This document shows positions 54,001 through 61,949 of a stretch of DNA of 64,000 nt, one piece after another. The stretch's first letter is position 1, and each line of letters begins with the position of its first letter. The notes beneath the pieces were generated by a model that had not been told where the DNA came from, did not search any database, and saw nothing but the letters and a program-made list of their open reading frames with translations. Source of the DNA: Bacilli bacterium (GTDB taxonomy: Bacteria; Bacillota_I; Bacilli_A; RFN20; CAG-826); NCBI GenBank assembly GCA_017502465.1, contig JAFVUY010000017.1:1-64000 (forward strand). The letters are read 5' to 3'. The translations under genes were made by a program, and so were the position numbers.

Positions 54001-54877
54001 TATTTTCATTCCAAACAATGTTTGGGGTAATAACGAATTAGGGGTCACTAATGAAATTAGAGCCACACGCACAACAGTTGATAACACAACAAACTTATTC
54101 TATTACGAATTTGATTTATCAAACGTTTATAAACCATTCTACGAACAAACATATTTCGAAATTTATTTCGGAAACGGCGTTAGCCTTACTAAATTAGAAA
54201 TTAGTGATTTAATCGCCTTCAAAGACGCTGAAATTGATTTAACAATTTATAATGAATTAGTCGCAGAATCTAACTCAATCGGTGTCTCATCTAATAGAGA
54301 AAAAGCACAATTAACATTGTTCAATAGAACAGTCGATGAAGCTTTATCTGCCTTAGAACAAGCGGATAGAGAAAAGGTTACTGGATATTCAACATATATC
54401 TCAAGAAAGAACCAAATTGCTTCTACAACAGGCGTTTTATACGACAAAGGTTATATCGCTAGCGACACAAGTACAGCGTTTACTAAAAACAGTGATTCTA
54501 AGTTCGGAAGTATGCACAAAATAACTTGGGAAAACCCAGGGAAATCTAATGGTATCGCAGCGTTCACAAGAGATCCTAACAACCTCGTTGGAACAGATTG
54601 GTCTTCCCATAGTTCCATTGGTATCTTTATTAGATTCAGTTCAACTCCAACAGATAAAATGTTCTTTATTCCTAACGATTGGCATCAAGACTGGATTCCA
54701 AGCACACCTGTGACAGTTGATGCATCCACAAATTTATATTATTACGAATATAATCTTTCAACAGTTACCGGACCATTCACTTACAACACATATTTCCAAA
54801 TATATTTCAATCCAGGTTCAGGCACAGATGTCTATATGACATCGCTTGAATTATCTGATATCGTTTATTTCAACTAA
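51086..54877 (+). CDS. Large secreted TIM-barrel hydrolase-like protein, paralogue of 1959-5057
   Basis: About 1263 residues. The ATG at 51086 follows AAGGCAGG and opens a signal peptide (KMKKSVLLFLGSAACFGSIVFA); the longer GTG frame adds only seven residues. Order: a Cys/His motif (CKHQTIEEYKALAPTLSKGG, FACCDCHNA); a beta-sandwich (~110-265); an FN3-like domain ending DPVFFYD; a TIM barrel (~330-720) with HPAFYGFALRDEPP, D538-E539 candidate catalytic pair, and TGLDYYSTDIYTYTT; the domain with YYLFGQ and LNNGTAVLIM; then two helix-plus-beta-sandwich repeats (~840-1040 and ~1070-1263). The barrel and YYLFG domains clearly match the gene at 1959. No CAZy family recognised. It stands alone with its own promoter zone and terminator. 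Confidence 0.75.
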   Translation: MKMKKSVLLFLGSAACFGSIVFATATSTFVELKGEECKHQTIEEYKALAPTLSKGGLMHHFACCDCHNAWRDADLNHDIGNTVTDRSKIEIRNKTNNNKIDKTTISVSDEILLANSNHVYGLDQTMWGSSLQGVGSGYINYYSIDGRNALRISTEEISDSQVDSLDYSNYGYSEIGFNKYLTGTIFASFDYKIYDLNTEQLNNQARVQAVWLGKNGYKYVTEMELDVDNEWHTINVASLEKIEVTGFAIKIYHFDGEMYINNLSLTSSALDFPQLYREGLEVKWSVIENADYYIVHDSNNNPNEIQIDASAAVENVFSYRPEAAGKHDIYVTAHSNNTQYDPASSNIITGLEVDPVFFYDNMINEYFVDTKFGEKEYSWTQVKQVYKYDGVEDDINGVENWGLVDGKYHAYYTDAGTFSQNEEDRLRFDSTEAGGNLARIVQEAKELGTNVLHVSNRDGFLPGATTLENFPALKTIMDYAHANNLKVTIMANEIYSASAGSGSYTSEQAIRSGVKNYLKAYCTTLLEHPAFYGFALRDEPPRVSYGDLQPIDCVAWTASAILDYYKENYGKINFSCDRPFFNCALLQLGGTNFDCEWNYMNYVEEWIYITGLDYYSTDIYTYTTQQKYGDNPEGIDINYRIYFDLKKKYKNLKLHLTTTSNNDIYERDDCNQYDIFGSTLYAAALNNYGISRYTYYPAMDTYWWRNGVVDRDGSHTSKYDWIKEAQAQFEFIQNKLHDYDPVSMSYQTSGEYGAKSANTRRMDITLSDGLNEALMIVNYNSQANYNSSFSVSIASGKAYYLFGQGQASTEYISAGGSVTLNNGTAVLIMEANPYKIADEINSLISTANEVDVSTDQGKAHFLTLSASIDEKYNKISNDMKNRIYNYSDYQAKKESVSDRAEVVFSGNYRSDYVSMTRTSDPRYGSMNVVEWSEGKTGTCNLRLDSDLIGENWSEYTKIGLFARFSTAITDAFIFIPNNVWGNNELGVTNEIRATRTTVDNTTNLFYYEFDLSNVYKPFYEQTYFEIYFGNGVSLTKLEISDLIAFKDAEIDLTIYNELVAESNSIGVSSNREKAQLTLFNRTVDEALSALEQADREKVTGYSTYISRKNQIASTTGVLYDKGYIASDTSTAFTKNSDSKFGSMHKITWENPGKSNGIAAFTRDPNNLVGTDWSSHSSIGIFIRFSSTPTDKMFFIPNDWHQDWIPSTPVTVDASTNLYYYEYNLSTVTGPFTYNTYFQIYFNPGSGTDVYMTSLELSDIVYFN

Positions 54878-54899
54878 ACGAATCAAACAAGCACACAAA

Positions 54900-54940
54900 A
54901 ACCAGACTCGCGGGTCTGGTTTTATTGTTTTTTGTTTTTT
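54900..54940. terminator. Bidirectional terminator
   Basis: AACCAGAC (54900-54907) and GTCTGGTT (54914-54921), 8-bp stem, with T-rich tracts on both sides. It ends the secreted hydrolase gene on the plus strand and the ROK kinase gene on the minus strand. Confidence 0.9.
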
Positions 54941-55891
54941 TTATAAGACTAAAGATGCAGCACCTATAATTCCTGATTCGTATCCAAGTTCAGCAATTAA
55001 GATTTTAACAGGAGCCGACCCTCCATAACCGTAATGGTTTTTTTCGCAGTAATCAGTTAATAAGTTAACTAATCTATCGCCTTGCTTCGCGATACCTCCA
55101 GAAAGAATTAAGGCTTCTGGTCTAAAAATGTTGCAATAATTAAGGATTCCAATTCCAAGATAATGAATGTAGTTATTAACAACTTCAATCGCGGTTTTAT
55201 CGTTTAAATCATAGCCATCCCAAACCGTTTTTCCATTAACCTTCGTAATATCGTGGTCAACAACATCCCAAAGTTTAGAATCTCTATTAGCTTCCATAGC
55301 CTGTTTTGTTTGTCTAATTAAAGCAGTGGCAGAAGCATAAACTTCTAAACATCCATATCTTCCACAAGTACATAAGATGTCACTTTCGAAGTTGATAACA
55401 GCGTGGCCAAGTTCAGCGCCTCCGCCTTTATTTCCTTCTATTAATTTGCCATCAATAACAATGCCCCCACCTACACCAGTTCCAAGGGTTAACATAATAA
55501 CATTCTTATATTTTTTACCTGCACCAAATTTGACCTCTCCAAGAGTCGCCGCATTAGCGTCGTTTGTAATTTTAGTAGTTAAACCAAGTCTATTTTCAAG
55601 GATTTTCGCTAACGGGAAATGTTGCCAATCTAAATTATTAGTGTAGATAACTTCGCCTTCTTTGGAATCAATAGTTCCTGGGGAGCCAATGCCAATTCCA
55701 ATGATTTCCTTGCGTTCAACACCTTGTTGTTTTAAAAATTCATCGATTTTATAAACAAGTTTGTCGGCGACGAGATTTTGATCTTCGTCCTTTCTTGATT
55801 GAATAAAATCTGTGGCTAAAACTTTACCATCTTTACTTACTAAACCCCATTTAATAGAGGTTCCACCAACATCAATACCAATTGCGTACAT
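54941..55891 (-). CDS. ROK-family sugar kinase
   Basis: 316 residues. ATP-binding AIGIDVGGTSIKWGLV at the N-terminus; GIGIGSPGTID; TNDANAATLGE; ROK zinc motif GHAVINFESDILCTCGRYGC with His and three Cys ligands. ROK kinases phosphorylate glucose, or N-acetylhexosamines and other hexoses. Given the hexosaminidases in this window, GlcNAc, ManNAc or glucose are all plausible substrates; the sequence alone points most to glucokinase-like. It is the last gene of the run beginning at rpmH, 23 nt after glmU. Confidence 0.9.
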   Translation of the reverse strand: MYAIGIDVGGTSIKWGLVSKDGKVLATDFIQSRKDEDQNLVADKLVYKIDEFLKQQGVERKEIIGIGIGSPGTIDSKEGEVIYTNNLDWQHFPLAKILENRLGLTTKITNDANAATLGEVKFGAGKKYKNVIMLTLGTGVGGGIVIDGKLIEGNKGGGAELGHAVINFESDILCTCGRYGCLEVYASATALIRQTKQAMEANRDSKLWDVVDHDITKVNGKTVWDGYDLNDKTAIEVVNNYIHYLGIGILNYCNIFRPEALILSGGIAKQGDRLVNLLTDYCEKNHYGYGGSAPVKILIAELGYESGIIGAASLVL

Positions 55892-55914
55892 AATTTGTGT
55901 CCTTTCTTAACCTA

Positions 55915-56961
55915 TTATCTTTTAATTTTCTCTCCGTCAGAAACGGTTATATCACTAATTTCAACAAAACTGCCAATTTCTGTATTATTACCAATTTTAC
56001 AATTTGTAATTTTGGAATATGAAACCTTGTTATCATCTCCAATATTAGAGTTTGTGATAAATGTATTTGGTCCAATAAAGTTAGCATCACCTATTTCACA
56101 ATTACCTAAAATAATTGTATTAGGCATAATTACTGTATCTTTTCCAATTGTCACATCTGGAGAAATATAAGTTGTATTTGGGTTTTCAATAGAAACACCG
56201 TTTTTCATGTGTTCTTTATTAATACGTTTTTTAATAACCTTAGCAGCGTATGCAAGCTGTGTTCTATCGTTAATACCAAAGATTTCTTGAGCGTCTTCTG
56301 CAATATACGCCTCAACTTTTAAATCATCTCTAACAAACAAAGCAATTAAATCGGTTAAATAATATTCATGTTGTGAATTGTTGTTTTTGATTAATTTTAA
56401 GTATTTAAATAACTTTTCATTGTTGAAAACATAGACACCTGAATTGATTTCACATACTTCAAATTCATCAGAGGAACAATCCTTATCTTCCCTAATCGCT
56501 AAAACTTGTCTTGTTTTATCGTTTCTAATTATTCTTCCATATCCTTTAGGGTTTTCAATAACCGCGGTTAAAACAGTTAAATCAGCTTCCGATTTTTCGT
56601 GTTTTTTAAATAAATTATTTAATGTTTTTTCGGTTAATAAAGGTGTGTCGCCACATAAAACAATCGTATGGCCTTTTTTGCCTTCTAAAATGGGAGCAGC
56701 TTGCATTAAAGCGTGGCCCGTTCCTAATGTTTGATGTTGCCAAACAACAGTCGCCCTGTCTTCTACAAGTGATTTAGTGACTTCTCCACCAAATCCGACA
56801 ACAACAACATTTTCTTTTGTGTCTAATTGTTCACAAACATCTAAAACATAATTAACAAGAGCCTTTCCTAAAATAGGAAAAGAAACCTTTGAGCGGTTAA
56901 CGTCTCTTGATTTCATTCTAGTGCCTTTTCCGGCCGCTAGAATTACAGAATATCTTTTCAT
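55915..56961 (-). CDS. glmU: GlmU-type UDP-GlcNAc pyrophosphorylase, acetyltransferase part missing
   Basis: 348 residues against about 450-460 for bifunctional GlmU. The nucleotidyltransferase part is complete: VILAAGKGTRMKS, GFGGEVTKSL, WQHQTLGTGHAL, VLCGDTPLL, NPKGYGRIIRN and INSGVYVFN. A few left-handed beta-helix hexapeptide turns follow (ISPDVTIGKDTVI, GDANFIGPNTFI), then the frame ends at DGEKIKR. The catalytic His and the rest of the acetyltransferase domain are absent, and only 23 nt lie before the ROK gene, so this is not a frameshift with remaining sequence. Acetylation of GlcN-1-P would need another enzyme or imported GlcNAc. Start ATG follows GGAGGGTT. Confidence 0.92.
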   Translation of the reverse strand: MKRYSVILAAGKGTRMKSRDVNRSKVSFPILGKALVNYVLDVCEQLDTKENVVVVGFGGEVTKSLVEDRATVVWQHQTLGTGHALMQAAPILEGKKGHTIVLCGDTPLLTEKTLNNLFKKHEKSEADLTVLTAVIENPKGYGRIIRNDKTRQVLAIREDKDCSSDEFEVCEINSGVYVFNNEKLFKYLKLIKNNNSQHEYYLTDLIALFVRDDLKVEAYIAEDAQEIFGINDRTQLAYAAKVIKKRINKEHMKNGVSIENPNTTYISPDVTIGKDTVIMPNTIILGNCEIGDANFIGPNTFITNSNIGDDNKVSYSKITNCKIGNNTEIGSFVEISDITVSDGEKIKR

Positions 56962-56972
56962 GATGAACCCTC

Positions 56973-57824
56973 CTATTTAAGTATTTTTGTAAGTTCAACA
57001 ATGTATTTGTCTTCTAATTCTCTTTCTATTTTCTTAAGAATCTTTTTATCTTGGGATAGAGCAAAAACTGCTGATCCAGAACCAGTCATTTGAACAAGTT
57101 TTAAACCTCTATCAATAAGATAGTTTTTAATTTCTTTTATTTCAGGAAGCATTGAAATTGCCGCGCTTTCAAGGGAGTTGTGCATAGATTTTGCTAATTT
57201 TTCGTCATCTCCGCTTGCTAAAGCATCTACGACATCATCAATATTTCCTACTGATAATTTTAATTCGTCAGCTTTATCAAACACTTTCTTAGTAGCTAAG
57301 CCTTCGTTAGGTTTAACAATTAAAACATAGTAATTGTTTTTGATTGTAATTGGTTCAATTTTTTCACCAATTCCTCTACATCTAGCAGGAACACATTTCA
57401 CAAAGAAAGGAACATCAGCACCTAGAGTTAATCCTATATTCATTAGTTCTTCATCCGAAATGTTTAATTTCAAAGTTTTGTTTAATGCCTTCATAATCGC
57501 AGCAGCGTTAGAAGAGCCACCGCCTAGTCCAGCTTTAATAGGGATGACTTTGTGAATTAAAACTCTATAACGGTTTTTAAAGCCATATTTATCTGATAAT
57601 GAATCAATCGCTAAAGAGGTAATATTATAGTCTGAAAAATCGATAGAAAAATCATCAATCGTTACAAAGTTATCTTCTTTGTAATGTTCACTCACAATTA
57701 GTGAATCATGGAGTTCTAGAGGCACCATAATCGAGTCTAGTTCGTGGTAACCGTCTTCTTTTTTGTCTAAAACATTTAAAGCAATGTTTATCTTCGCGTA
57801 ACTTTTAACTAAAAATTTACCCAT
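56973..57824 (-). CDS. ispE: 4-diphosphocytidyl-2-C-methyl-D-erythritol kinase
   Basis: 283 residues, normal length. A GHMP kinase of the MEP isoprenoid pathway, using ATP to phosphorylate CDP-ME. Seen: SYAKINIALNVLDKKEDGYH at the start, the phosphate-binding KAGLGGGSSNAAA, GADVPFFV and the C-terminal VQMTGSGSAVFAL. Between rsmA and glmU, as in the Bacillus yabH-purR-glmU area, though purR and spoVG are not present. It shows that the organism uses MEP, not mevalonate, for at least this step. Confidence 0.97.
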   Translation of the reverse strand: MGKFLVKSYAKINIALNVLDKKEDGYHELDSIMVPLELHDSLIVSEHYKEDNFVTIDDFSIDFSDYNITSLAIDSLSDKYGFKNRYRVLIHKVIPIKAGLGGGSSNAAAIMKALNKTLKLNISDEELMNIGLTLGADVPFFVKCVPARCRGIGEKIEPITIKNNYYVLIVKPNEGLATKKVFDKADELKLSVGNIDDVVDALASGDDEKLAKSMHNSLESAAISMLPEIKEIKNYLIDRGLKLVQMTGSGSAVFALSQDKKILKKIERELEDKYIVELTKILK

Positions 57825-57858
57825 ACTTTATATATCCAACTCCATTATGATAATTTAT

Positions 57859-58680
57859 CTATTTTTTCTCAACACTTTTAATTAGAAAATAAAGTTTTTT
57901 AAAACTTTCAGGTGGTAATTCTTCTGGTCTAACTGTAGGCTTTAAACCCATTTCTTCAATTAAGTTTGCAGCAAGTTCTTTGTTTCCTAAATGTCTTGCA
58001 AGATTGTTATAAAGAGTTTTTCTTCTATTCAAGAAAAGCGATTTGGCAAGTTTGTAAATCGAGGCTGCTTCTTCTCTGTTAACATCTTCACTCACGTTAA
58101 TTTCAAACACTATCGAGTCAACTTTTGGAGAAGGGACAAAACTACCCTTTCCTACGTTAAATAGTTTTTTGGTGTCTCCTAACATGTGAACTAGAACTGA
58201 TATTGCACCGTATTCTTTTCCTTTGATATCTGAAAAGCGATTATAAGCCTCTAATTGGGTCATTAATACAAACTTTTTACATCTTTTTGCGTTTAACAAT
58301 AAATATGTAATTAATTCAGTGGTGATATTGTATGGCAAATTGCCAATTATTTTGTCATAAGAAGATATATCTTCTTTTCTAATGTCATTTTCAATAATGT
58401 TAATACCTGCTTCTTTGTAAAAAACATTTAAAAATGCGATCATGTTTGGATCTACATCAACAACATTTATGTTTTTATTAGAAGTTTCTAGCAAAAAATG
58501 GGTTAGACTTCCTAAACCAGGACCAATTTCTAAAACCTTCTCGCCCTCACCGATATTTAAAGAATCGACAATCTTTTTACAAAGTTTTGAATCCACTAAA
58601 AAGTTTTGTCCAAAATCTTTGCTTGGATGAATATCACATTTTTTCAATAAATGAAATATATTGTTTCTGTTAATCTCCAC
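57859..58680 (-). CDS. rsmA: 16S rRNA dimethyladenosine transferase
   Basis: 273 residues. RsmA (KsgA) dimethylates two adenines in helix 45 of 16S rRNA using SAM. Seen: KDFGQNFLVDSKL, the SAM site VLEIGPGLGSLT, NDIRKEDIS and the catalytic NLPYN. C-terminal helical domain is normal (FVPSPKVDSIVFE). Overlaps the preceding rnmV frame by 11 nt, so the two are cotranslated. Confidence 0.97.
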   Translation of the reverse strand: MEINRNNIFHLLKKCDIHPSKDFGQNFLVDSKLCKKIVDSLNIGEGEKVLEIGPGLGSLTHFLLETSNKNINVVDVDPNMIAFLNVFYKEAGINIIENDIRKEDISSYDKIIGNLPYNITTELITYLLLNAKRCKKFVLMTQLEAYNRFSDIKGKEYGAISVLVHMLGDTKKLFNVGKGSFVPSPKVDSIVFEINVSEDVNREEAASIYKLAKSLFLNRRKTLYNNLARHLGNKELAANLIEEMGLKPTVRPEELPPESFKKLYFLIKSVEKK

Positions 58681-59212
58681 AGTTGATTGCCTCCTTTAAT
58701 TCTTCAATATCAATTTCAAGAAAATTTAGTCTATTAATTAGTGTTTTTGTATTACATTTTCCTAAGGATAATTTTCTACAAATTTTCTCTCTAAGTAATG
58801 TCGAACTAGAATCGCCTGTTAGCCCAAAATCGGATAATAATTTTAAATCATATTTTTGTGATTTTGTCGTTTTTAATTCAATAAATGGTTTTAATACTCT
58901 TAAAACTTCTTCTATCTCACATTCTGCAACACCATGTTTGTTGTTTTTGTCGCATTTAGAGATATCTACTAATGCATTAAATGCATTAGGTATTTTTTCG
59001 TTTAATCGTTTTCTTATTAGATAACCAGAGTCGTCAGAATCGGATAAAATAATAACTTTTTTAGTCTTTGAAACCCTTAAAATGTAATTAAAATCTTCTT
59101 GAAAAATGTCAAATCCCTTAGTAATAACAATTTCAGCGTCTAAAAATGATTTTAGAAAAGCTAAATCTGTTTTTCCTTCAACTACTATTAATCCATCAAT
59201 ATAATGTTTCAT
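58670..59212 (-). CDS. rnmV: Ribonuclease M5
   Basis: 180 residues. A Toprim domain: LIVVEGKTDLAFLKSFLDAE (conserved Glu) and VIILSDSDDSGYLIRKRL (DxD). RNase M5 matures 5S rRNA precursors in low-GC Gram-positives, assisted by uL18. The gene order tatD-rnmV-rsmA is standard for Bacilli. Overlaps tatD by 4 nt and rsmA by 11 nt. Confidence 0.95.
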   Translation of the reverse strand: MKHYIDGLIVVEGKTDLAFLKSFLDAEIVITKGFDIFQEDFNYILRVSKTKKVIILSDSDDSGYLIRKRLNEKIPNAFNALVDISKCDKNNKHGVAECEIEEVLRVLKPFIELKTTKSQKYDLKLLSDFGLTGDSSSTLLREKICRKLSLGKCNTKTLINRLNFLEIDIEELKEAINCGD

Positions 59213-59976
59213 AAACCAAGTATTTTCTTCGCGTTATTAAATGTGGTTTTCTCTATTTCTTCAATCGATTTTTCTCTTAATTCAGCAATTTCTTTAACTG
59301 TATAAACGATGTTTTTAGGTTCGTTAATTGTTCCTCTTAAAGGATGAGGAGCTAGATATGGGCAGTCAGTTTCCACTAATAATTTATCTAAGGGAATAGC
59401 TTTAACTACCTCTTTTGGAACTCTAGCGTTTTTAAAAGTAACAGGTCCGCCCATAGAAATATAAAAGCCTAATTTAATAAGCTCGATTGCCATCGCAAGA
59501 CTGCCAGAATAACAATGCATTATTCCGCCTTTATTAACTTTGTGTTCTTTTAAAATTTGGTACGTATCGTTTGTTGCGTCTCTATTATGGATAATTATTG
59601 GTAATTCGTTTTCGTTAGCAAGTTCGATTTGTCTGATAAAGAACTCTTTTTGCTTTTCTCTTTCACTTGCATCTTCGATCCAGTGATAATCAAGACCAAT
59701 TTCTCCTAAAGCTACAACTTTAGGGTGTTTGAGTAATTCAAAAGTCTTTTCTAATTCACTTGTTTTTGCTTTCAAAACATCAACTGGGTGATAACCAACA
59801 GCAGCGTAAATAAAATCAAATTTTTCCGCTAGTTCAACAGCGATTTTTGAAGATAAATAGTCATATCCAACAACCAAAAACGCTGCAACACCTTCGTTTT
59901 TTGCAGAAATTATGTATTTTTCGTGGTCTTTATAAAGTTCTTTTGCGTTTAAGTGGCAATGTGTATCAAATATCAT
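59209..59976 (-). CDS. tatD: TatD-family metal-dependent DNase
   Basis: 255 residues, full length. Metal-binding FDTHCHLN at the start, LGEIGLDYHW, IHNRDATND, HCYSGSLAMA and LLVETDCPYLAP. TatD enzymes are Mg-dependent 3'-5' exonucleases or deoxyribonucleases. In Bacilli it follows metS; here it directly follows mnmE by 3 nt, showing that two ancestral origin-proximal clusters have joined. Confidence 0.95.
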   Translation of the reverse strand: MIFDTHCHLNAKELYKDHEKYIISAKNEGVAAFLVVGYDYLSSKIAVELAEKFDFIYAAVGYHPVDVLKAKTSELEKTFELLKHPKVVALGEIGLDYHWIEDASEREKQKEFFIRQIELANENELPIIIHNRDATNDTYQILKEHKVNKGGIMHCYSGSLAMAIELIKLGFYISMGGPVTFKNARVPKEVVKAIPLDKLLVETDCPYLAPHPLRGTINEPKNIVYTVKEIAELREKSIEEIEKTTFNNAKKILGL

Positions 59977-59979
59977 ATT

Positions 59980-61308
59980 TTATTTTCCAACGCAGAATCT
60001 TGAGAAGATTTCTTTAGAGATATCTATTTCATTATCTTCACCTAAAATCGCTAAAACCGATTTGTAAGCAGAGAATAGTGAAACAGAAATTAAGTCTACC
60101 CCTAAATCATTTTCCGCATCTGCTTTCGCGGTGTTTAAATGTTCCATCGCTTGTTTTAATAAACCAATTTGTCTGGCGTTATTTAAAGATGGTTGATTAA
60201 AGACAACTTCATCAATACCGACAGCATCATAAATCGCTTTCACAAGCGCATCTATGTCGTTTTCTTTCGCGGAAATGGCGACCGAATTATCAGGGATTGA
60301 AATCGCTAAATCTTTTTTGTTATAAACAATAATTCGTTTTTTATCTTTTGTCAGTTCTAAGATATCTTTATCTTGCTTATCTAATTCTTTACTCGCATCT
60401 AATACAACGATAACTAACTCCGCCTCATCGATAATAGCTTTAGCTTTGTTAACACCTATGTTTTCAACAACATCATCAGATTCTCTAATGCCTGCGGTGT
60501 CCAAAAGGTGGAGGGTTAGTCCTTTAAGGACTATATCTCCTTCCACTACATCTCTGGTGGTTCCAGCAATGTCTGTAACAATCGCTTTTTCTTCACCTAA
60601 TAAAGCATTTAATAAGGAAGACTTTCCAACGTTAGGCTTGCCGAAAATACCAACCTTTAAACCATCTTTGATAATTTTTGCTTTTTCACCTTGGGTGGTC
60701 AATTCTTTTAATACTATATTGATTTTATCAATATCGGATATAATTTTTTCTTTATTCGCTACTTCGATATCTTCATATTCAGGGTAATCAATATTAACTT
60801 CAATCAAAGATATCAAATCCGCGATCATAACTTTAACAGGATAAATTAATTTTGAAACATCACCCTCTAAAGAGAATATTGAGATTTTCTTCGCTTCTTT
60901 GGTAGTAGCGTTAATAACATCATTAATAGCTTCAGCTTGGACTAAATCTATTTTTTGATTAAGAAACGCGCGCATTGAAAATTCTCCTCTATCTGCGTGT
61001 TTCGCACCTTTAGAGATTAATAATTCAATGATTTCGTTAGCGATTAAAGTAGAGCCGTGACATATGATCTCTACGAGATCTTCGCCTGTAAAACTTTTTG
61101 GGCCTTTGTAAGCAATCACAACGACTTGATCAATAATTTCCTTATCGTTAATAATTTCGCCCACAAGAGCGGTTCTTTTTGTAATGTTTACTAAATCTTT
61201 GCTAAAACATTTTGAGACAACACTAAAAGATTCATCTCCGGAGACTCTAATAACCGCGAGAGCGGATTTCATAGGCGCTGTAGCTAATGCAACAATTGTT
61301 TCAAGCAT
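59980..61308 (-). CDS. mnmE: tRNA uridine-5-carboxymethylaminomethyl GTPase
   Basis: 442 residues. MnmE with MnmG modifies U34 of several tRNAs. N-terminal folate-binding domain (ETIVALATAPMKSALAVIRV), helical domain, and an inserted G domain: GKPNVGKSSLLNALL, DIAGTTRD, DTAGI. The C-terminal FCVGK box with the catalytic Cys is the last five residues. The partner mnmG is not adjacent (in Bacillus it follows mnmE). Confidence 0.97.
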   Translation of the reverse strand: MLETIVALATAPMKSALAVIRVSGDESFSVVSKCFSKDLVNITKRTALVGEIINDKEIIDQVVVIAYKGPKSFTGEDLVEIICHGSTLIANEIIELLISKGAKHADRGEFSMRAFLNQKIDLVQAEAINDVINATTKEAKKISIFSLEGDVSKLIYPVKVMIADLISLIEVNIDYPEYEDIEVANKEKIISDIDKINIVLKELTTQGEKAKIIKDGLKVGIFGKPNVGKSSLLNALLGEEKAIVTDIAGTTRDVVEGDIVLKGLTLHLLDTAGIRESDDVVENIGVNKAKAIIDEAELVIVVLDASKELDKQDKDILELTKDKKRIIVYNKKDLAISIPDNSVAISAKENDIDALVKAIYDAVGIDEVVFNQPSLNNARQIGLLKQAMEHLNTAKADAENDLGVDLISVSLFSAYKSVLAILGEDNEIDISKEIFSRFCVGK

Positions 61309-61324
61309 AATATTCCTTTAAGTC

Positions 61325-61346
61325 AAAACACCCCGAAGGGTGTTTA
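61325..61346 (-). terminator. Hairpin between jag and mnmE
   Basis: AAACACCC-TTCG-GGGTGTTT, a perfect 8-bp stem with UUCG loop. The T-tract is short (TTTTGACTT), so it may be a partial terminator. Confidence 0.65.
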
Positions 61347-61347
61347 T

Positions 61348-61947
61348 TTATTTAATATAAATAATTTTAACTTGACGATGGTTGCCTTCTCCAACAGATT
61401 CAGTTTTAATGTGAGAAATTCCACCACACGCGTTGTGGATTGCGCGTCTTTCGTCTGCTGGCATTGGTTCAAATGTGTATGTTGTTTTTGTTTTTTGGAC
61501 TTCATAGGCACATTTTCTTGCGATGTGTCTAAGCTTTCCATACTTGTTATCTTTGTAACCATTGATATCAAGCAAGATTCTAAATCTGCGGTGGAAGTGG
61601 TTACTTACCGCAATTTTTGTTAATTCATTTAAAGCTTGAAGTGTTTTTCCGTTTTTACCGATTAAAATTGGGTTGTGGGTGGAATCGATTGTAATACGAA
61701 TAATGTCATCATCTAATCTTGTTTTTAATGTGCTTTCAATTCCTAAAGCATCAGTAACACCTAAGACATAGTCTTCTGCATATCTAATAATGTCAGTTAA
61801 TTCAAAAACATCGATTGCAACTTTTTTGGAAAAAATACCGACTTTTTTCGTGTGTTCTATATAAGTAAGTTCGCTTTCAGAAACACCTAAGTCTTCACAT
61901 GCCGCCAAGACTGCGTCTTCAAGCGTTTTGCCTGTATATGTTTTCAT
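61348..61947 (-). CDS. khpB: RNA-binding protein Jag/KhpB
   Basis: 199 residues with Jag_N domain (KTYTGKTLEDAVLAACEDLG, then KKVGIFSKKVAIDVF), a KH domain (NPILIGKNGKTLQALNELTK) and an R3H domain (YEVQKTKTTYTFEPMPADER, RRAIHNA). It binds RNA with KhpA and affects cell elongation and division in Gram-positives. Separated from yidC by only 2 nt, the usual arrangement. Confidence 0.95.
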   Translation of the reverse strand: MKTYTGKTLEDAVLAACEDLGVSESELTYIEHTKKVGIFSKKVAIDVFELTDIIRYAEDYVLGVTDALGIESTLKTRLDDDIIRITIDSTHNPILIGKNGKTLQALNELTKIAVSNHFHRRFRILLDINGYKDNKYGKLRHIARKCAYEVQKTKTTYTFEPMPADERRAIHNACGGISHIKTESVGEGNHRQVKIIYIK

Positions 61948-61949
61948 GT

